Shown here: piece after piece, positions 24,062 through 34,818 of the stretch
Position numbering within the stretch: position 1 is the stretch's first letter
How the letters are laid out: every line of letters begins with the position of its first letter
Origin: Madurella fahalii
Lineage: Eukaryota > Ascomycota > Sordariomycetes > Sordariales
Assembly: GCA_029876055.1 (NCBI GenBank)
Contig: CM056878.1
Location: forward strand, 3,410,001 to 3,474,000
Direction of reading: 5' to 3'
Length of the DNA: 64,000 bases
Position numbers and translations under genes: made by a program
The notes under the pieces: model-generated
Seen by the model: only the letters and a program-made list of their open reading frames with translations
Databases searched by the model: none
What the model was told of the DNA's origin: nothing

Positions 24062-26263
24062 TCAATCCCCGTCCCCGTCCCCGTCCCCGGCCCCCTCCTC
24101 CGCATCACCAGTAATGATCCTCTTCAGCAACCCCCTCCCATTATCATCCAAATCCCACCCCACGTCGCCCCCGCCTCCGATGCTATCCAAACCCCCCACA
24201 ACCAAAGGAAACAGCCCAACCAAAGCCAGGTCCGTCTCGTCCTCGAGCCTGTCGACGTCTGCTGCGTCTGCTAGCCCGGCAACGTCCCGCAGTAGGGTGC
24301 GGTAGATGGCGCGCGGGTACTGTTCTTCCTTGCTGATGCGGTGCTCGTTGGCGTTGCCTTGGCGGGAAGCGAGGTCCCCAATCAAGGCGAGGAGGAGAAT
24401 CGTTGGTTTGAGGGTTGGTGGTCTGGCCTCGGCTGGCTCCGGCGGATTCGACGTGTTGGCGGCGGCGACCGATGCTGAGGATAGGGGGTCGCGGAGGCTA
24501 TCGTGCCCGGGGGGATGCGGCGTTGTTCTGGTGGCGCTTGCCGTTGGGCAGTTGGAGCTGCGGTAGACGGCTTGCCACGGGGGAGGCGGCACGTTCCCGC
24601 CATAGATCCGCATGATGTCGTGCAGGTGCTGGCGCAACAAGCCGACGAGCACGGCGTACCCGCCTAGATTGCGTGGCCAATCGGGGAGCAGCTCCTTGAG
24701 GAAGAGAAGTGCTGCGATGCGCAGGGCTGGTTCTACCCCAGGTGGGCCCGACGGTGACGGCGTGACGGAGGCCGAGGGTCGTAGGCGGTGGGCTGCTATG
24801 TGGTTCTGAGTGTGGGAGCCCGAGTCCTCGTCGGCGGACGTTGCGCTGCAGCCGGCCGTTCTCGAGTAGGGATCATTTTCGAGGCCGGCCGGTGTCTCTC
24901 GCAACGGTCCTGGACGGGTGAGCAGGGCGTGTGTAATGGCCAGCCACTCGTCGGTGAAGGCGTGCGGGTCGAAGGTGATGCTGCCGGCGAAATGGCGGGC
25001 TAGGCGGACGGCCGAGGCAAAGAGTGACAGGGAGGAAAGTGCATCAATGACTTGGGGATCTATGTGAAGTGGGTCGAGGAGTGCATATATTGAATTGAAA
25101 GCCTGCGAGCGAGCATCGGGTGGCAAAACGGTGGAGACGGAGCTGTAATAACGGCGAGTGAATGGGAGATATGGGCTTGATGCGAGCGCCGTTGCGCCTT
25201 TGAGATCAGCCCTGGCGGATCGTCGTCAGTCACCGACAATTTCGCTAAGACTCGAACCAAGAGCTCACTTGTACATCCCCGTGAGCAGCCACGGCGGCAA
25301 CCCGGCCAAGCCCCCATTCACATCAAGAACTTTTTGCAGGCCTTTCATGTGCATGTGCCAATGGTCGAGGCGGCCGACATAACACTGATGATTGGTGTCC
25401 ACTTAGCGGTCAAGCACACAGTCAGGGGTAAAGGAGACAACACTTACCCCCATCCACGCCAGGGTTGCAATGCAGTGCAGGGTCACCACATCGGCGGCAT
25501 AATTATGACTCAGTCTCTGATTGAGAAGGGAGCATATTTTGGATATGTGGTAGGCGAAGTCGTTCGGGTCCTTCTCGGAATTGATGACGGCCTCAGTGAT
25601 GGTCCCGCACATTAGCACGCAGTGTAGAGCGGCTATGTCCCCTGTGACGACAGCATAAAAATCGCCTTCCCTGACCGGATTGAAGGATAATATGTCCTCA
25701 TAGGGATACATGTTGCGCGGTAGGTGGGCGAAGTGGCGATCGAACAGCTTCCAATTCGCCTCGGATAGTTGGGTATCGGCTTCCCCCGTTACACTAGCTG
25801 ATAGGGACGTGACCGAACCGGCAGGACTTGGACCTCGCTGGAGGGTGTTAGCATTTTCCCCTACAAGCGAGGGTTGGGTTGTTCCATCCTCGGCCGAGGT
25901 GGACGCTAATCGGGGCGACAGGTTGCCCCGAGAAGATGCCAACGGTTGTTCCTTTTGCGTCCCCCTCCGTCGACGCCTCGGCCCCTGAACTGTGTGCGGC
26001 ACGAAGCTGAACTCGAGGTGGCCAGCGTCCTCCCTTTGGACGATGGACGCACCCCGAGCGGTCTCGCCATCGGTTTCCGTGACTCCAGGTTGGCGTTGGG
26101 ATGGTTTCGGGCTTCTGTGCGCTGGGGAACTCGGACGAGGGGGTGCATCCTGGGGGTATGCGTTGACGAAGGAAAGTCCATTGTGCTTTTGCTTCGAGAC
26201 CTGTAGTCCACGCCGAGTGTTGACTAATTTGCCGTCCTTGACGGTGGCGTTGAAGTGGTCCAT
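24062..26263 (-). CDS. Fungal transcription-factor-domain protein without visible zinc cluster
   Basis: Three exons (26263-25448, 25384-25269, 25211-24062) with 63- and 57-nt introns (phases 0 and 2) give 693 aa. The middle and C-terminal parts resemble the fungal-specific regulatory domain seen in many Zn2Cys6 proteins (Fungal_trans_2/DUF3468-like): DIAALHCVLMCGTITEAVIN, HISKICSLLNQRLSH, the splice-joined LAWMGCYVGRLDHWHMHMKG, and GLAGLPPWLLTGMYKADLKG. No Cys6 cluster is visible in the N-terminus. Instead there is a basic segment (GPRRRRRGTQKEQ) after EFSFVPHTVQ, as in zinc-cluster-less members of this superfamily. The C-terminus ends in a GDGDGDGD repeat. A nuclear regulatory role is inferred. 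The start ATG at 26263 is the only in-frame ATG near the 5' end. Confidence 0.8.
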
Positions 26264-27507
26264 GGCATTGCGTCCCCGCGGATGGCGGGGCGGCTGAGAA
26301 AAGGGGCGAGTGACGAAATGGCTTGGCCAGCTGAGTGCACGCGACAAGCACTCAAAGGGCAAGGGTTGGGTGCGAGACAACCGCTGACGGGGAACGGGGT
26401 GCGAGCATGGCGGCTTGTTTTGTAGCCCGCATGAAAGACCTGATTCAGTCTGGGCGCTGCATCGCGGGTTGCTGCGATGCTGTCACCAGACCGGGCAGAG
26501 AGACTCTCTCTTATGACACAGCCCTAGAGCCATGCTTCTGAGCGATGTTGGCTGGGGACTTTGCTTTCTCAGCGTATAGAAAGCTAAGCTATACGAGGCA
26601 ATTCGTCCGAATATGGCTGTTGGCCCGGGCCGGTATGATGATGCTCGATTGCCCGACAAATCAGCACCCAGGCTAGTTCGAGCTACAAAATTAGCCTTCG
26701 AGCCCGGGGATCCCAGAGCGAGCCGTGTTGTTCGGAGGAGAAACGTATGAGTAACACGTTCATAGGCAGCACTGCAGTCCCCGTGAAGCCTCGGTCAACA
26801 TGGTGCGCAGCCTGCCGCCCCCTCTAAAAGCCGTGGCGTTCTACACAGTGGCAAAAGACAAACTTGGCGCCTCCGGCCCTGACGAGATCGCGGGATGGCG
26901 ATAACAGCAGACGCGAGCACTGGGACAGCTTCATATGCCCACAAAGATTGGGCGAAACCGGGCCAAGTAGCAGGGTCTCGAACCGGCAGAGGCCCTAATA
27001 GACTCGAACACGATCGAAACTCGTCGAAAGCACAGCTAACCGGTGTGTCGATGTTTCCGCGACACGCGGGAGAAGGCGTCTCGAGACACTTGGTACCAAC
27101 AGTACCCATCCAAGCTCCCGGTCAGCCGGAGAGCCGATCGATTGGGTGTGGCGGGGGGAGGGGGGGAACAACTTGGAGGTATACGGAGTGTCATGCTCCA
27201 TTGTAAAAGTCCCGAGCATTCTCAGCATCTTGTTACCGGCATTATGGATCTCACGTCAGCGGTTTTGACCGTGGTCAGCGGTGTCCACGCTTTGCTCCAC
27301 AGTGTCGGGCGGATATTGAAGATCCCTGGGCGCTGACTAGTGTAGCGTAGGTTGATAGGTGCCGATTATAGTATCAAACCGAGTATTCCTCATCATTACC
27401 ACCTGGTTGATCTTGCAGCGCTGTTCACCGGGGTTGTGATCCGCTGCAGAGACCCTGGTCCTGGTCCTGGCCAACCCATCAAAGAAACCGTGTTTACGGT
27501 CCCGGCG
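26264..27507. other. Intergenic, no supported gene
   Basis: About 1.2 kb between two minus-strand genes. It should contain the promoter of the transcription-factor-domain gene. A GGTTCGA-type B-box-like sequence on the minus strand near 26,977 lacks tRNA folding. Nothing else is recognisable. Confidence 0.5.
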
Positions 27508-28731
27508 TTAGTAGAAGACCGCGCCTTTCATCAAGACGCGAGCGGTTCTATGCAATTCGGCCGAGATGATCTCACCGTCCCGGACAGTGGTGCCGACTTC
27601 AAGCCTTCCACTGGGGTGTCCAATGACGATGGCGCCTCCCGCGTCTGGACCAGTAGAGAGCTGATCGGGTATTGTTCCGGGTAGCCGAGTGGCGGCACCG
27701 AGACAGAGAGCGAGTGTTAGGGGCACGGCCCTGTGGGCCTGACCCATAGACAGGGCTAGGCACTTGATATTGACTCCTGGGCTTTGCTGCGTATGGCTCG
27801 ACGGGAGCACGAGCACGATCTTGGGCACGCTCTCCGTATTGGGGTCGAGACCCATCCTCGCGGCGCCTGCGCGACGGATCTCTTCTAACCGTTTTTTGAG
27901 CGCTGCGTCTGCCTCGACGCTGGCCGGGGTGAGGGATGAGGGATTTCGGATACCTAGGTCAGACACCCGAACGAAGACGCCTGGGTTCGACACATCCACG
28001 AGGGATGCATCGATGGTCCCGCCGTCCGGAAGGACGAGCGTCTCCACGGGGTTGCCTGTGGGCAAGCTTCGACCAGTCTTGGCGCCTCCAGGCCTGATGA
28101 AGCTGAGAACGATGCTTGAGTGCCTTCCGGGTACGCCATCCATTTCATAAGGCCCTTCCGGGCAGTACTTTGGCGGGTCTCCGGCGACGCGGAACCTCGA
28201 GTGCACCACCTTGGACGTATTTGTGTTGAAGATACGCACCAGCGTCGTCTGGACACGGCTCCCTGGTTCCAATTCTATCTTGGGCGTCTTGACAAGGCCC
28301 TCGTCGAAGCTGACGGGGCCGACGACGGATAACATGTTCCCGCAGTTGCCGGCAAAATCTAGGCTGCCGTCCTTGATGCCCACCTGTACAAAGGTGAACT
28401 CGACGTCGGCGTCTCGGCGTGAGGTCGGGGATAGCACGCATATCTTGGAGGTCGACGAGATGCCAGACCCCATGCCATCGAGCTGACGGCCGTAGGGGTC
28501 TGGAGATCCCATAAGGGCCGGGAGGACCTTGCACCACTCGGACTTAGGCGGCAAGTGATGTGCATGGATGACGAGGCCATTGGAAGTGCCTCCCCGGGCA
28601 TAGATGGCAGGGAGACTGCGCCCCGCGGCATTCCTCCCTGCTTCTGACCTGTGTATCGCCCTTTTACCGGCAGCGGTCGGCCGGCCAAGTGGAACGAATA
28701 CGCGTTCCGAGAACCCGAGGTGGCGCAGCAT
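27508..28731 (-). CDS. PrpF-family (AcnD-accessory / methylaconitate isomerase-like) protein
   Basis: A single-exon gene of 407 aa from the ATG at 28731. PrpF-family proteins have two diaminopimelate-epimerase-like domains and catalyse cis-trans or double-bond isomerisation of unsaturated tricarboxylates, such as 2-methylaconitate and 4-oxalomesaconate. Hallmarks visible are ARGGTSNG (45-52), MGSPDPYGRQLDG (74-86), SSTSK with the lysine expected to be catalytic (92-96), and NCGN (129-132). The C-terminal half carries the expected HPSGRLEV strand. The actual substrate cannot be read from sequence; fungal members are often near aromatic or organic-acid catabolic genes. Its neighbours are an uncharacterised protein upstream and a regulator-like gene downstream, all on the same strand. 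Confidence 0.9.
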   Translation of the reverse strand: MLRHLGFSERVFVPLGRPTAAGKRAIHRSEAGRNAAGRSLPAIYARGGTSNGLVIHAHHLPPKSEWCKVLPALMGSPDPYGRQLDGMGSGISSTSKICVLSPTSRRDADVEFTFVQVGIKDGSLDFAGNCGNMLSVVGPVSFDEGLVKTPKIELEPGSRVQTTLVRIFNTNTSKVVHSRFRVAGDPPKYCPEGPYEMDGVPGRHSSIVLSFIRPGGAKTGRSLPTGNPVETLVLPDGGTIDASLVDVSNPGVFVRVSDLGIRNPSSLTPASVEADAALKKRLEEIRRAGAARMGLDPNTESVPKIVLVLPSSHTQQSPGVNIKCLALSMGQAHRAVPLTLALCLGAATRLPGTIPDQLSTGPDAGGAIVIGHPSGRLEVGTTVRDGEIISAELHRTARVLMKGAVFY

Positions 28732-29461
28732 TTTGACATGGAAGCGCTTTCAAAATTAACCAGAGAAGAAAAGAAACGAGCTGCACCGGGCAGTGCCAAA
28801 TCATGGCGTCTAGTGTACACTAGCACCGCAGATGAGGAGTGGGTACTCGAAGGGTCATCTCGGCATACCCCGACCCTAACCCGGACAACCCCCCCCTTTT
28901 CCCTCCAGCAGGACATGCAGACCATCAAGTACACTGATGTGAAACCCCCAGCACAAAGGGCCGTATTATTGGACAGAGGTGAGCTTGGCATTGGACTTTA
29001 GAAACGAGCAATAATTCCACCACCTTCTAAATACAAGTTCCTTTGGGTGAGTATCATCAACAAGAGTAAAGAGAGTTGTGCATGGGGAGTGGTACAGTAT
29101 GGTTTTCATCTTCGCACATTCCCCACGATGGTGCCACTTATGATCCCGGTTCAGCGGATGCATCGATCATCTCTTGTGTGCCCATGCCCCTCTTTTGCCA
29201 AGGAAAAGACGTCTGACTCTATCCGCACCTCCACGATTAATCATGTCAACAAGGTACGGTACTCAGAGTGTATAAGCAAACTCGCACGTTGTCGATCTTG
29301 ATTATGGTCTTGAACTGATAGATTAGTACCCCCAGCTTGATGTAGTCTCGAAACGTCCCAGACTCATCTACCTACCCGCGGCCGAGGTAACCGTCGCGAA
29401 ACGCTAATAAGACACAGTTAGCGTTGCAAAGTCGCACTTACGATGGCGCTTAGGGGGTCAC
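28732..29461. other. Intergenic upstream of the PrpF-like gene
   Basis: Holds the probable promoter of the PrpF-like gene and the 3' flank of the next gene. One plus-strand open frame (28651-29001) overlaps the PrpF 5' end and has no domain content. I see no gene. Confidence 0.5.
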
Positions 29462-30517
29462 CTAACCTCCGGGTAACAGCGCCGCAGCATACATGACAAG
29501 CGTGATCGGGCGCAGATCCTCGTCCGTCGACCCTTCGAGATAGTTGGTCCAAAAGTTAACCACAGCCTCCACACCAGCCTTGAGATTGTCATCTGCCCCG
29601 TAACACTCGAGGCCCAAACACGTCCCGAATTCCCGGAACGCCAGCCGGTGCGACGCATCCCTCGCCATCAGGCCGCGCTTCCCGTCTAGCATCGTGTGCG
29701 CCATCTCGAGGCTTTGGCTTCCTAGCCTCACCGCCCAGTCTTCGTCCCGGAAGAAATGACACATCCACAGTCCCATTCCGAGGTCTAGCGGGTCGCGGCT
29801 CGCCCGCAGTCTGTCCGCTCTGCTCATGAGCATCCGGTAGTCGGCGATCTCGTTGCTGAGCGTCCCCGGCGGTCCATGCATGTGCTCCGCTGTCCGCTGC
29901 AGGAGCCGATAGACGACAAATCCGGTGGCCGCGTCCAGATGCCCTTCGGAGGGCACCAGCACGTCCTCCATGTCGGTGGATATCTTCCAGACCATCCGGG
30001 GCATTGTCTGCCCTCCTGTTCGGATGACAAAGTGTGGGTGGATCGCCTTGGCTAACTGGACCGCGAGCTGGTTGTACTCCTTTTCTCCCGTCGCCAGGGC
30101 CAGACGGTTCAGCGCGAACATCCACAGCGTGAGATAGTGGTGGTATTGTCCGTCGCAGTCGCTGCCGTGCGCCGAGTGCTTGCCGATCCGGAGACCTCCA
30201 CCGAGAGGCTCCGCGTCGGTGGCACCGGGCAGCCGCGCCGTGCCATCTCGGGTATAACCCAGAACGTTGTGGACCGTGTTGGCGAGCTGCTTGGCTAGGG
30301 CGAGATAGATGGGCGAAGACGTCTCTCTCGACAAGGTGATGAAGTTGACGACACCGAACGCATCAGTCCACAGGTACCGGCCGCGATGTCCCCCAGCGCC
30401 GGGCTTGTCCGGGGCAGTCTAGGAACGAGCGGCCTCCTCTGAGAGCGTCTCGATAGGGCCATATACCAAGGCCATCGCCTCCATGAAGTGGACCACATTT
30501 CGACCGTAGGACATCAT
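29462..30517 (-). CDS. Uncharacterised helical (six-hairpin-like) protein, frame interrupted by TAG
   Basis: The frame reads MMSYGRNVVHFMEAMALVYG from 30517 and reaches TAG at 30421-30419. It then continues in the same frame as TAPDKPGAGGHRGRYLWTDAF and onward to a stop at 29462. The later part is rich in conserved-looking Trp/His/Gly motifs (GQYHHYLTLWMFALNRLA, SEGHLDAATGFVVYRLLQ, LGMGLWMCHFFRD), suggesting an alpha/alpha-barrel enzyme of the six-hairpin type; no named family is recognised. Either the TAG is a real nonsense change (CAG to TAG would be a C-to-T mutation), or a minimal 48-nt intron (30466-30419, GTATAT...CCTAG, phase 0) removes it, leaving about 335 aa. The residues inside that putative intron look coding, so I slightly favour a broken gene. 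Confidence 0.6.
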
Positions 30518-30989
30518 CCTGAACGCTGACTGGATTCTGCTGAGCATACGAGCAGCTGGCGTGATATAGGTTGTGAAGATCCGTGTGATTTACCGGAGCA
30601 GGCTGGCGTCGATAAGACGCATCCAGATGGTCAACAGGCCGTGACGCGGGCCACGACGTCACAATTACACTCTCTAGCTAGGAAGTCGAGCATTGGCAAA
30701 TAACCAACACAATTAATTCATCTTTTCTCTATCGTTGTGTAAAGTGGAAAATGCGCAAAGTGGGAGATGGAACAAAGGCTTGCACTCGGCCCCGTTGCTA
30801 GTTCCGGACCGAAGTTCTTTTTCCAGTTTGTCCGCCATGACAGTTTCCCAGTCGGGCCCGCCCTCTCGATGGGTCGTTGCAGCTGTTGTGCGGATCAAAC
30901 AGACCAAAAATATGTCGTCACCCGATTGTCAGATGCTCTGGCCAAGACATAGATGGGCTAGTCCAAGAACGGTTAGACTAATACTTACG

Positions 30990-30994
30990 CCCCT
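30990..30994 (-). promoter_or_regulatory. STRE-like CCCCT
   Basis: CCCCT (AGGGG on the minus strand) 424 nt upstream of the hsp98 start; a second copy is at 31270-31274. In yeasts this core binds Msn2/4-type stress regulators. The motif is short, so the function is inferred from context. Confidence 0.3.
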
Positions 30995-31145
30995 CATTGG
31001 CCGCCTGAAGTGGCCCCACGTTGGTTGAACATTCGAGCTCCTTCTGGAGCCTGCGTGATGATGCCACAACGGGCCGGGCAGCTGCCATCCTCTCATCATC
31101 CCACTTCTGGCACTCTCTCGCCGTCTCGCGAAGACCGAATAGCGA

Positions 31146-31190
31146 GAAATTTCCTCTTGACTCTTCCAACCAGGGTTCTAGAATATATTC
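31146..31190 (+). promoter_or_regulatory. Heat shock element-like array upstream of hsp98
   Basis: Alternating GAA/TTC units: GAA-at-TTC at 31146-31153 and TTC-ta-GAA at 31176-31183, followed by TTC at 31188-31190 with a 4-nt gap. Such inverted nGAAn units are bound by Hsf1 trimers. The site lies about 230-270 nt before the start codon of a heat shock gene, which supports the reading. Spacing is imperfect. Confidence 0.6.
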
Positions 31191-31417
31191 ACGGTGTTTC
31201 TTCTTCGCCAACTTTTCTTTGTCCTCTATTCTTTTTCTTTGCAAGAACATCACAACAGCGCACAGGGTACCCCTCACCTACCCATTGACAGTGCAGTTTC
31301 AGCCTGACGTCACTTGATCAAGCTTCACCACCGACTGAGAAATTAATTCTCTGCTCGACTGGACGCGATAAACGAAACAACGTTCCCGAGACATTGTCTC
31401 GAAACCACTAATTCACC

Positions 31418-34198
31418 ATGAACTCAAAGATGGAGTTTACCGACCGGGCCAAGAAGGCGTTGGAAGACGCCATGGTCCTGGCCGAGCAGTATGCCCACTC
31501 ACAGCTACTGCCAGTCCATCTGGCCGTCGCCCTCCTCGATCCTCTCCCCGACCAGAGCAAGGACCAGCAGAACGCGCAGCCAGGCACAACGAGCACGCTC
31601 CTCCGCCAAGTCGTCGAGCGCGCTCGCGGCGATCCCCAGCTCTTTGACCGCGCCCTAAAGAAGACACTCGTCCGCCTACCGAGTCAAGATCCGCCGCCCG
31701 AGCAAGTGTCGATGGCGCCGACGTTTAACTCGGTCCTTCGCAAAGCGATGGAGCTTCAGAAAGTGCAGAAAGACACCTACATCGCTGTCGACCATCTCAT
31801 CACAGCTCTCTCCGAAGACCTGTCGATCCAAAACGCCCTAAAAGAAGCCAACATCCCAAAGGCGAAACTGGTACAGGAAGCTGTGCAGGCGATTCGAGGC
31901 ACGAAGCGCGTCGACTCGCGGAACGCCGATACCGAGCAAGAGAACGAGAACCTTGCCAAGTTCACCATTGACATGACGGCCATGGCGAGGGAGGGCAAGA
32001 TCGACCCCGTCATCGGCCGCGAGGAGGAGATTCGCCGTGTCATTCGGATTCTCTCACGGCGCACAAAGAATAATCCCGTCCTCATCGGCGAGCCCGGTGT
32101 CGGTAAGACAACGGTCGTCGAAGGCCTCGCTCAGCGGATCGTCAACGCCGACGTTCCTGACAACCTGGCGGCCTGCAAGCTGCTCTCGTTAGACGTGGGC
32201 GCCCTAGTGGCTGGAAGCAAGTACCGAGGCGAGTTCGAGGAGCGGATGAAGGGAGTGCTCAAGGAGATTCAAGAGTCAAAGGAGACAATCGTCCTCTTCG
32301 TTGACGAGATCCATCTGCTCATGGGCGCCGGCTCGTCGGGCGAGGGCGGTATGGATGCCGCCAACCTACTCAAGCCAATGCTCGCCAGAGGGCAGCTCCA
32401 CTGCATCGGCGCCACCACCCTCGCCGAGTACCGCAAGTACATCGAGAAGGATGCAGCCTTCGAGCGCCGTTTCCAGCAAGTCATCGTCAAAGAGCCTTCG
32501 ATTCCCGAGACCATATCGATTCTCCGCGGCCTCAAGGAGAAGTACGAAGTTCACCACGGTGTTAACATCGCAGACGCCGCCATCGTTGCTGCCGCCAACT
32601 TGGCAGCCCGGTACCTGACCTCCCGGAGACTCCCGGATTCGGCCGTTGACCTGATCGATGAAGCTGCAGCCGCAGTCCGGGTTGCCCGTGAGTCACAGCC
32701 CGAGATCATTGACTCCCTCGAGCGCAGGCTTCGGCAGCTGAAGATTGAGATCCACGCTTTGTCCCGCGAAAAGGACGATGCCTCCAAGGCGCGTCTTGCC
32801 CAGGCGAAGCAGGATGCCGAGAATGTTGAAGAAGAGCTCCGGCCACTTCGCGAGAAGTACGAGAGGGAGCGGCAACGCGGCAAGGACATTCAAGAGGCCA
32901 GGTTGAAGCTGGAAAACCTTCGCGTGAAGGCAGAAGATGCCAGCAGAATGGGCGACCACAGCCGCGCCGCCGACCTTCAGTACTACGCCATCCCCGAGCA
33001 GGAACAGATCATTAAACGACTCGAGAGGGAGAAGGCGGCTGCGGATGCCGCACTGAACGCGGAGGGACCCGACACAGGCGGTTCTATGGTCACCGATGTT
33101 GTTGGGCCCGATCAGATCAACGAGATTGTCGCGCGGTGGACTGGCATCCCGGTGACGCGGCTCAAGACCTCGGAGAGGGAGAAGCTGTTGCACATGGAAC
33201 GCGCCCTCGCAAAGATAGTGGTTGGCCAGAAGGAGGCGGTGCAATCCGTGTCCAACGCGATCCGGTTGCAGCGCTCCGGCCTCAGCAATCCGAACCAACC
33301 GCCGAGCTTCCTTTTCTGCGGCCCTTCGGGTACGGGCAAGACGCTTCTCACCAAGGCTCTCGCCGAGTTCCTGTTCGACGACCCGAAGGCCATGATCCGC
33401 TTCGACATGTCCGAATACCAGGAGCGGCACTCGCTCAGCCGTATGATCGGCGCGCCGCCGGGCTACGTCGGACACGACGCCGGCGGCCAGCTGACCGAGG
33501 CCCTTCGTCGCAAGCCATTCTCGATCCTGCTCTTTGACGAGGTTGAGAAGGCAGCGAAGGAGGTTCTGACGGTCCTTCTCCAGCTCATGGACGACGGTCG
33601 CATCACCGACGGCCAAGGGCGCATCGTCGACGCCAAGAACTGCATCGTGGTCATGACGTCCAACCTCGGCGCCGAGTACCTTTCGCGGCCCAACGGCAAG
33701 GACGGCAAGATTGACCCCACGACCAAGGAGCTCGTCATGAACGCGCTGCGCAACTACTTCCTCCCCGAGTTCCTTAACCGCATCTCGTCGATTGTCATAT
33801 TCAACCGTCTAACGCGGCGCGAGATTCGCAAGATTGTCGACTTGCGCATCGGTGAGATCCAGAAGCGGCTGTATGACAATGACCGCAACGTCATCATCAA
33901 GGTGTCAGAAGCGGCCAAGGACAAGCTGGGCGCCCAAGGCTATTCACCAGCCTACGGCGCCAGACCGCTCCAGCGCCTGCTCGAGAAGGAGGTGCTCAAC
34001 CGCATGGCCATCCTGATCCTGCGGGGCAATATCCGTGACGGCGAGGTGGCGCAAGTTGATCTTGTCGACGGTAGGGTTACGGTTATTCCCAACCACGCCG
34101 ATAGTGAGGCTGAGGATGAGGATATGATGGTGGATTCAGAGGATGCGATTGACGAGCTGGCGCCGGACTCGATGGATGAGGACCTGTATAATGATTAA
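31418..34198 (+). CDS. hsp98: Heat shock protein Hsp98 / Hsp104 (ClpB-type disaggregase)
   Basis: An intronless gene encoding 926 aa, close to the usual Hsp104 length. This hexameric AAA+ ATPase extracts polypeptides from aggregates with Hsp70/Hsp40 in the cytosol and nucleus. Domain order: Clp N-domain (about 1-160), AAA-1 with Walker A GEPGVGKT (224-231) and Walker B LFVDE (293-297), pore loop KYRGEF (268-273), the coiled-coil middle domain (about 420-540), AAA-2 with Walker A GPSGTGKT (635-642) and pore loop GYVG, and sensor/arginine-finger regions including FLNRI. The acidic C-terminal tail (SMDEDLYND) matches the family. All catalytic residues look intact. Lack of introns is common for heat-induced genes and fits expression when splicing is impaired. 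Confidence 0.98.
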   Translation: MNSKMEFTDRAKKALEDAMVLAEQYAHSQLLPVHLAVALLDPLPDQSKDQQNAQPGTTSTLLRQVVERARGDPQLFDRALKKTLVRLPSQDPPPEQVSMAPTFNSVLRKAMELQKVQKDTYIAVDHLITALSEDLSIQNALKEANIPKAKLVQEAVQAIRGTKRVDSRNADTEQENENLAKFTIDMTAMAREGKIDPVIGREEEIRRVIRILSRRTKNNPVLIGEPGVGKTTVVEGLAQRIVNADVPDNLAACKLLSLDVGALVAGSKYRGEFEERMKGVLKEIQESKETIVLFVDEIHLLMGAGSSGEGGMDAANLLKPMLARGQLHCIGATTLAEYRKYIEKDAAFERRFQQVIVKEPSIPETISILRGLKEKYEVHHGVNIADAAIVAAANLAARYLTSRRLPDSAVDLIDEAAAAVRVARESQPEIIDSLERRLRQLKIEIHALSREKDDASKARLAQAKQDAENVEEELRPLREKYERERQRGKDIQEARLKLENLRVKAEDASRMGDHSRAADLQYYAIPEQEQIIKRLEREKAAADAALNAEGPDTGGSMVTDVVGPDQINEIVARWTGIPVTRLKTSEREKLLHMERALAKIVVGQKEAVQSVSNAIRLQRSGLSNPNQPPSFLFCGPSGTGKTLLTKALAEFLFDDPKAMIRFDMSEYQERHSLSRMIGAPPGYVGHDAGGQLTEALRRKPFSILLFDEVEKAAKEVLTVLLQLMDDGRITDGQGRIVDAKNCIVVMTSNLGAEYLSRPNGKDGKIDPTTKELVMNALRNYFLPEFLNRISSIVIFNRLTRREIRKIVDLRIGEIQKRLYDNDRNVIIKVSEAAKDKLGAQGYSPAYGARPLQRLLEKEVLNRMAILILRGNIRDGEVAQVDLVDGRVTVIPNHADSEAEDEDMMVDSEDAIDELAPDSMDEDLYND

Positions 34199-34818
34199 AG
34201 GGATGCGAGCAGGTTCAGCGATAAAGCGTGGGAAAACGCAGGCTGGGAAACGGGAGATGAATAACCATGAGGGCCTTGCATTGGAAGCATGATACATGAT
34301 GGTGTTTTTCCTTTTCTTTTGCTACGATGGTTGGGACAGATTGGGACAGCTTGGGGTTCGAGTGTAAATACCGGAGTTTACTTTAGCACCGACGGTAGAT
34401 GCTAGATAGGTGCCTAGGGATTTGGCGAGGCAAAATTGCAGTTTTTATTTAAACCAGCCTCGGATCCTCTTTGATCAAGCTAGATGGATGTGATGTCCGT
34501 GATATATTGTGCAGTCGTGCTGTTGTCCGACGGGGGGATCAAGAGGTGAACCAGCCGCGCCCCACATTTTCCAGCCAGTCGGCGCGCGGAATTGAGTGAC
34601 CCGACGTGGGCCCAAAAATATTCTGGATCAGGTCCTGACGAGCATCAAGCAAGCGAGCGGATTGCGCTATACGTCCCTCGGGACCCAAAAACGCGACGAA
34701 TACCTCCCCATCCGCCGACACCCCGACCGACCGCGGCCGACTTGGCATTCCTCATTCGGCTGCAGTTTCTCGGAGTAGGCAGGAGAGCAGGCGTCGGTGA
34801 GGGAAAGCAGCCGACACG
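34199..34818. other. Intergenic between hsp98 and mhr1
   Basis: Two same-strand genes flank this stretch. It should contain the hsp98 3' UTR and the promoter of mhr1. I see no supported gene or repeat. Confidence 0.5.

Larger units (their letters stand above)
30518..31417. other. Promoter and 5' UTR region of hsp98
   Basis: Contains heat-shock-element-like and STRE-like sites listed separately. It is otherwise free of supported coding sequence. The 5' end also flanks the start of the interrupted minus-strand gene, so the region is divergent. Confidence 0.6.

Noticed and set aside
26960..26995. Minus-strand GGTTCGAGACC B-box-like sequence
   Set aside because: The flanks do not form a T-stem or acceptor stem.
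24062..30517. Secondary-metabolite biosynthetic cluster
   Set aside because: No polyketide synthase, non-ribosomal peptide synthetase, terpene synthase, P450 or transporter is visible; three neighbouring genes are not enough.
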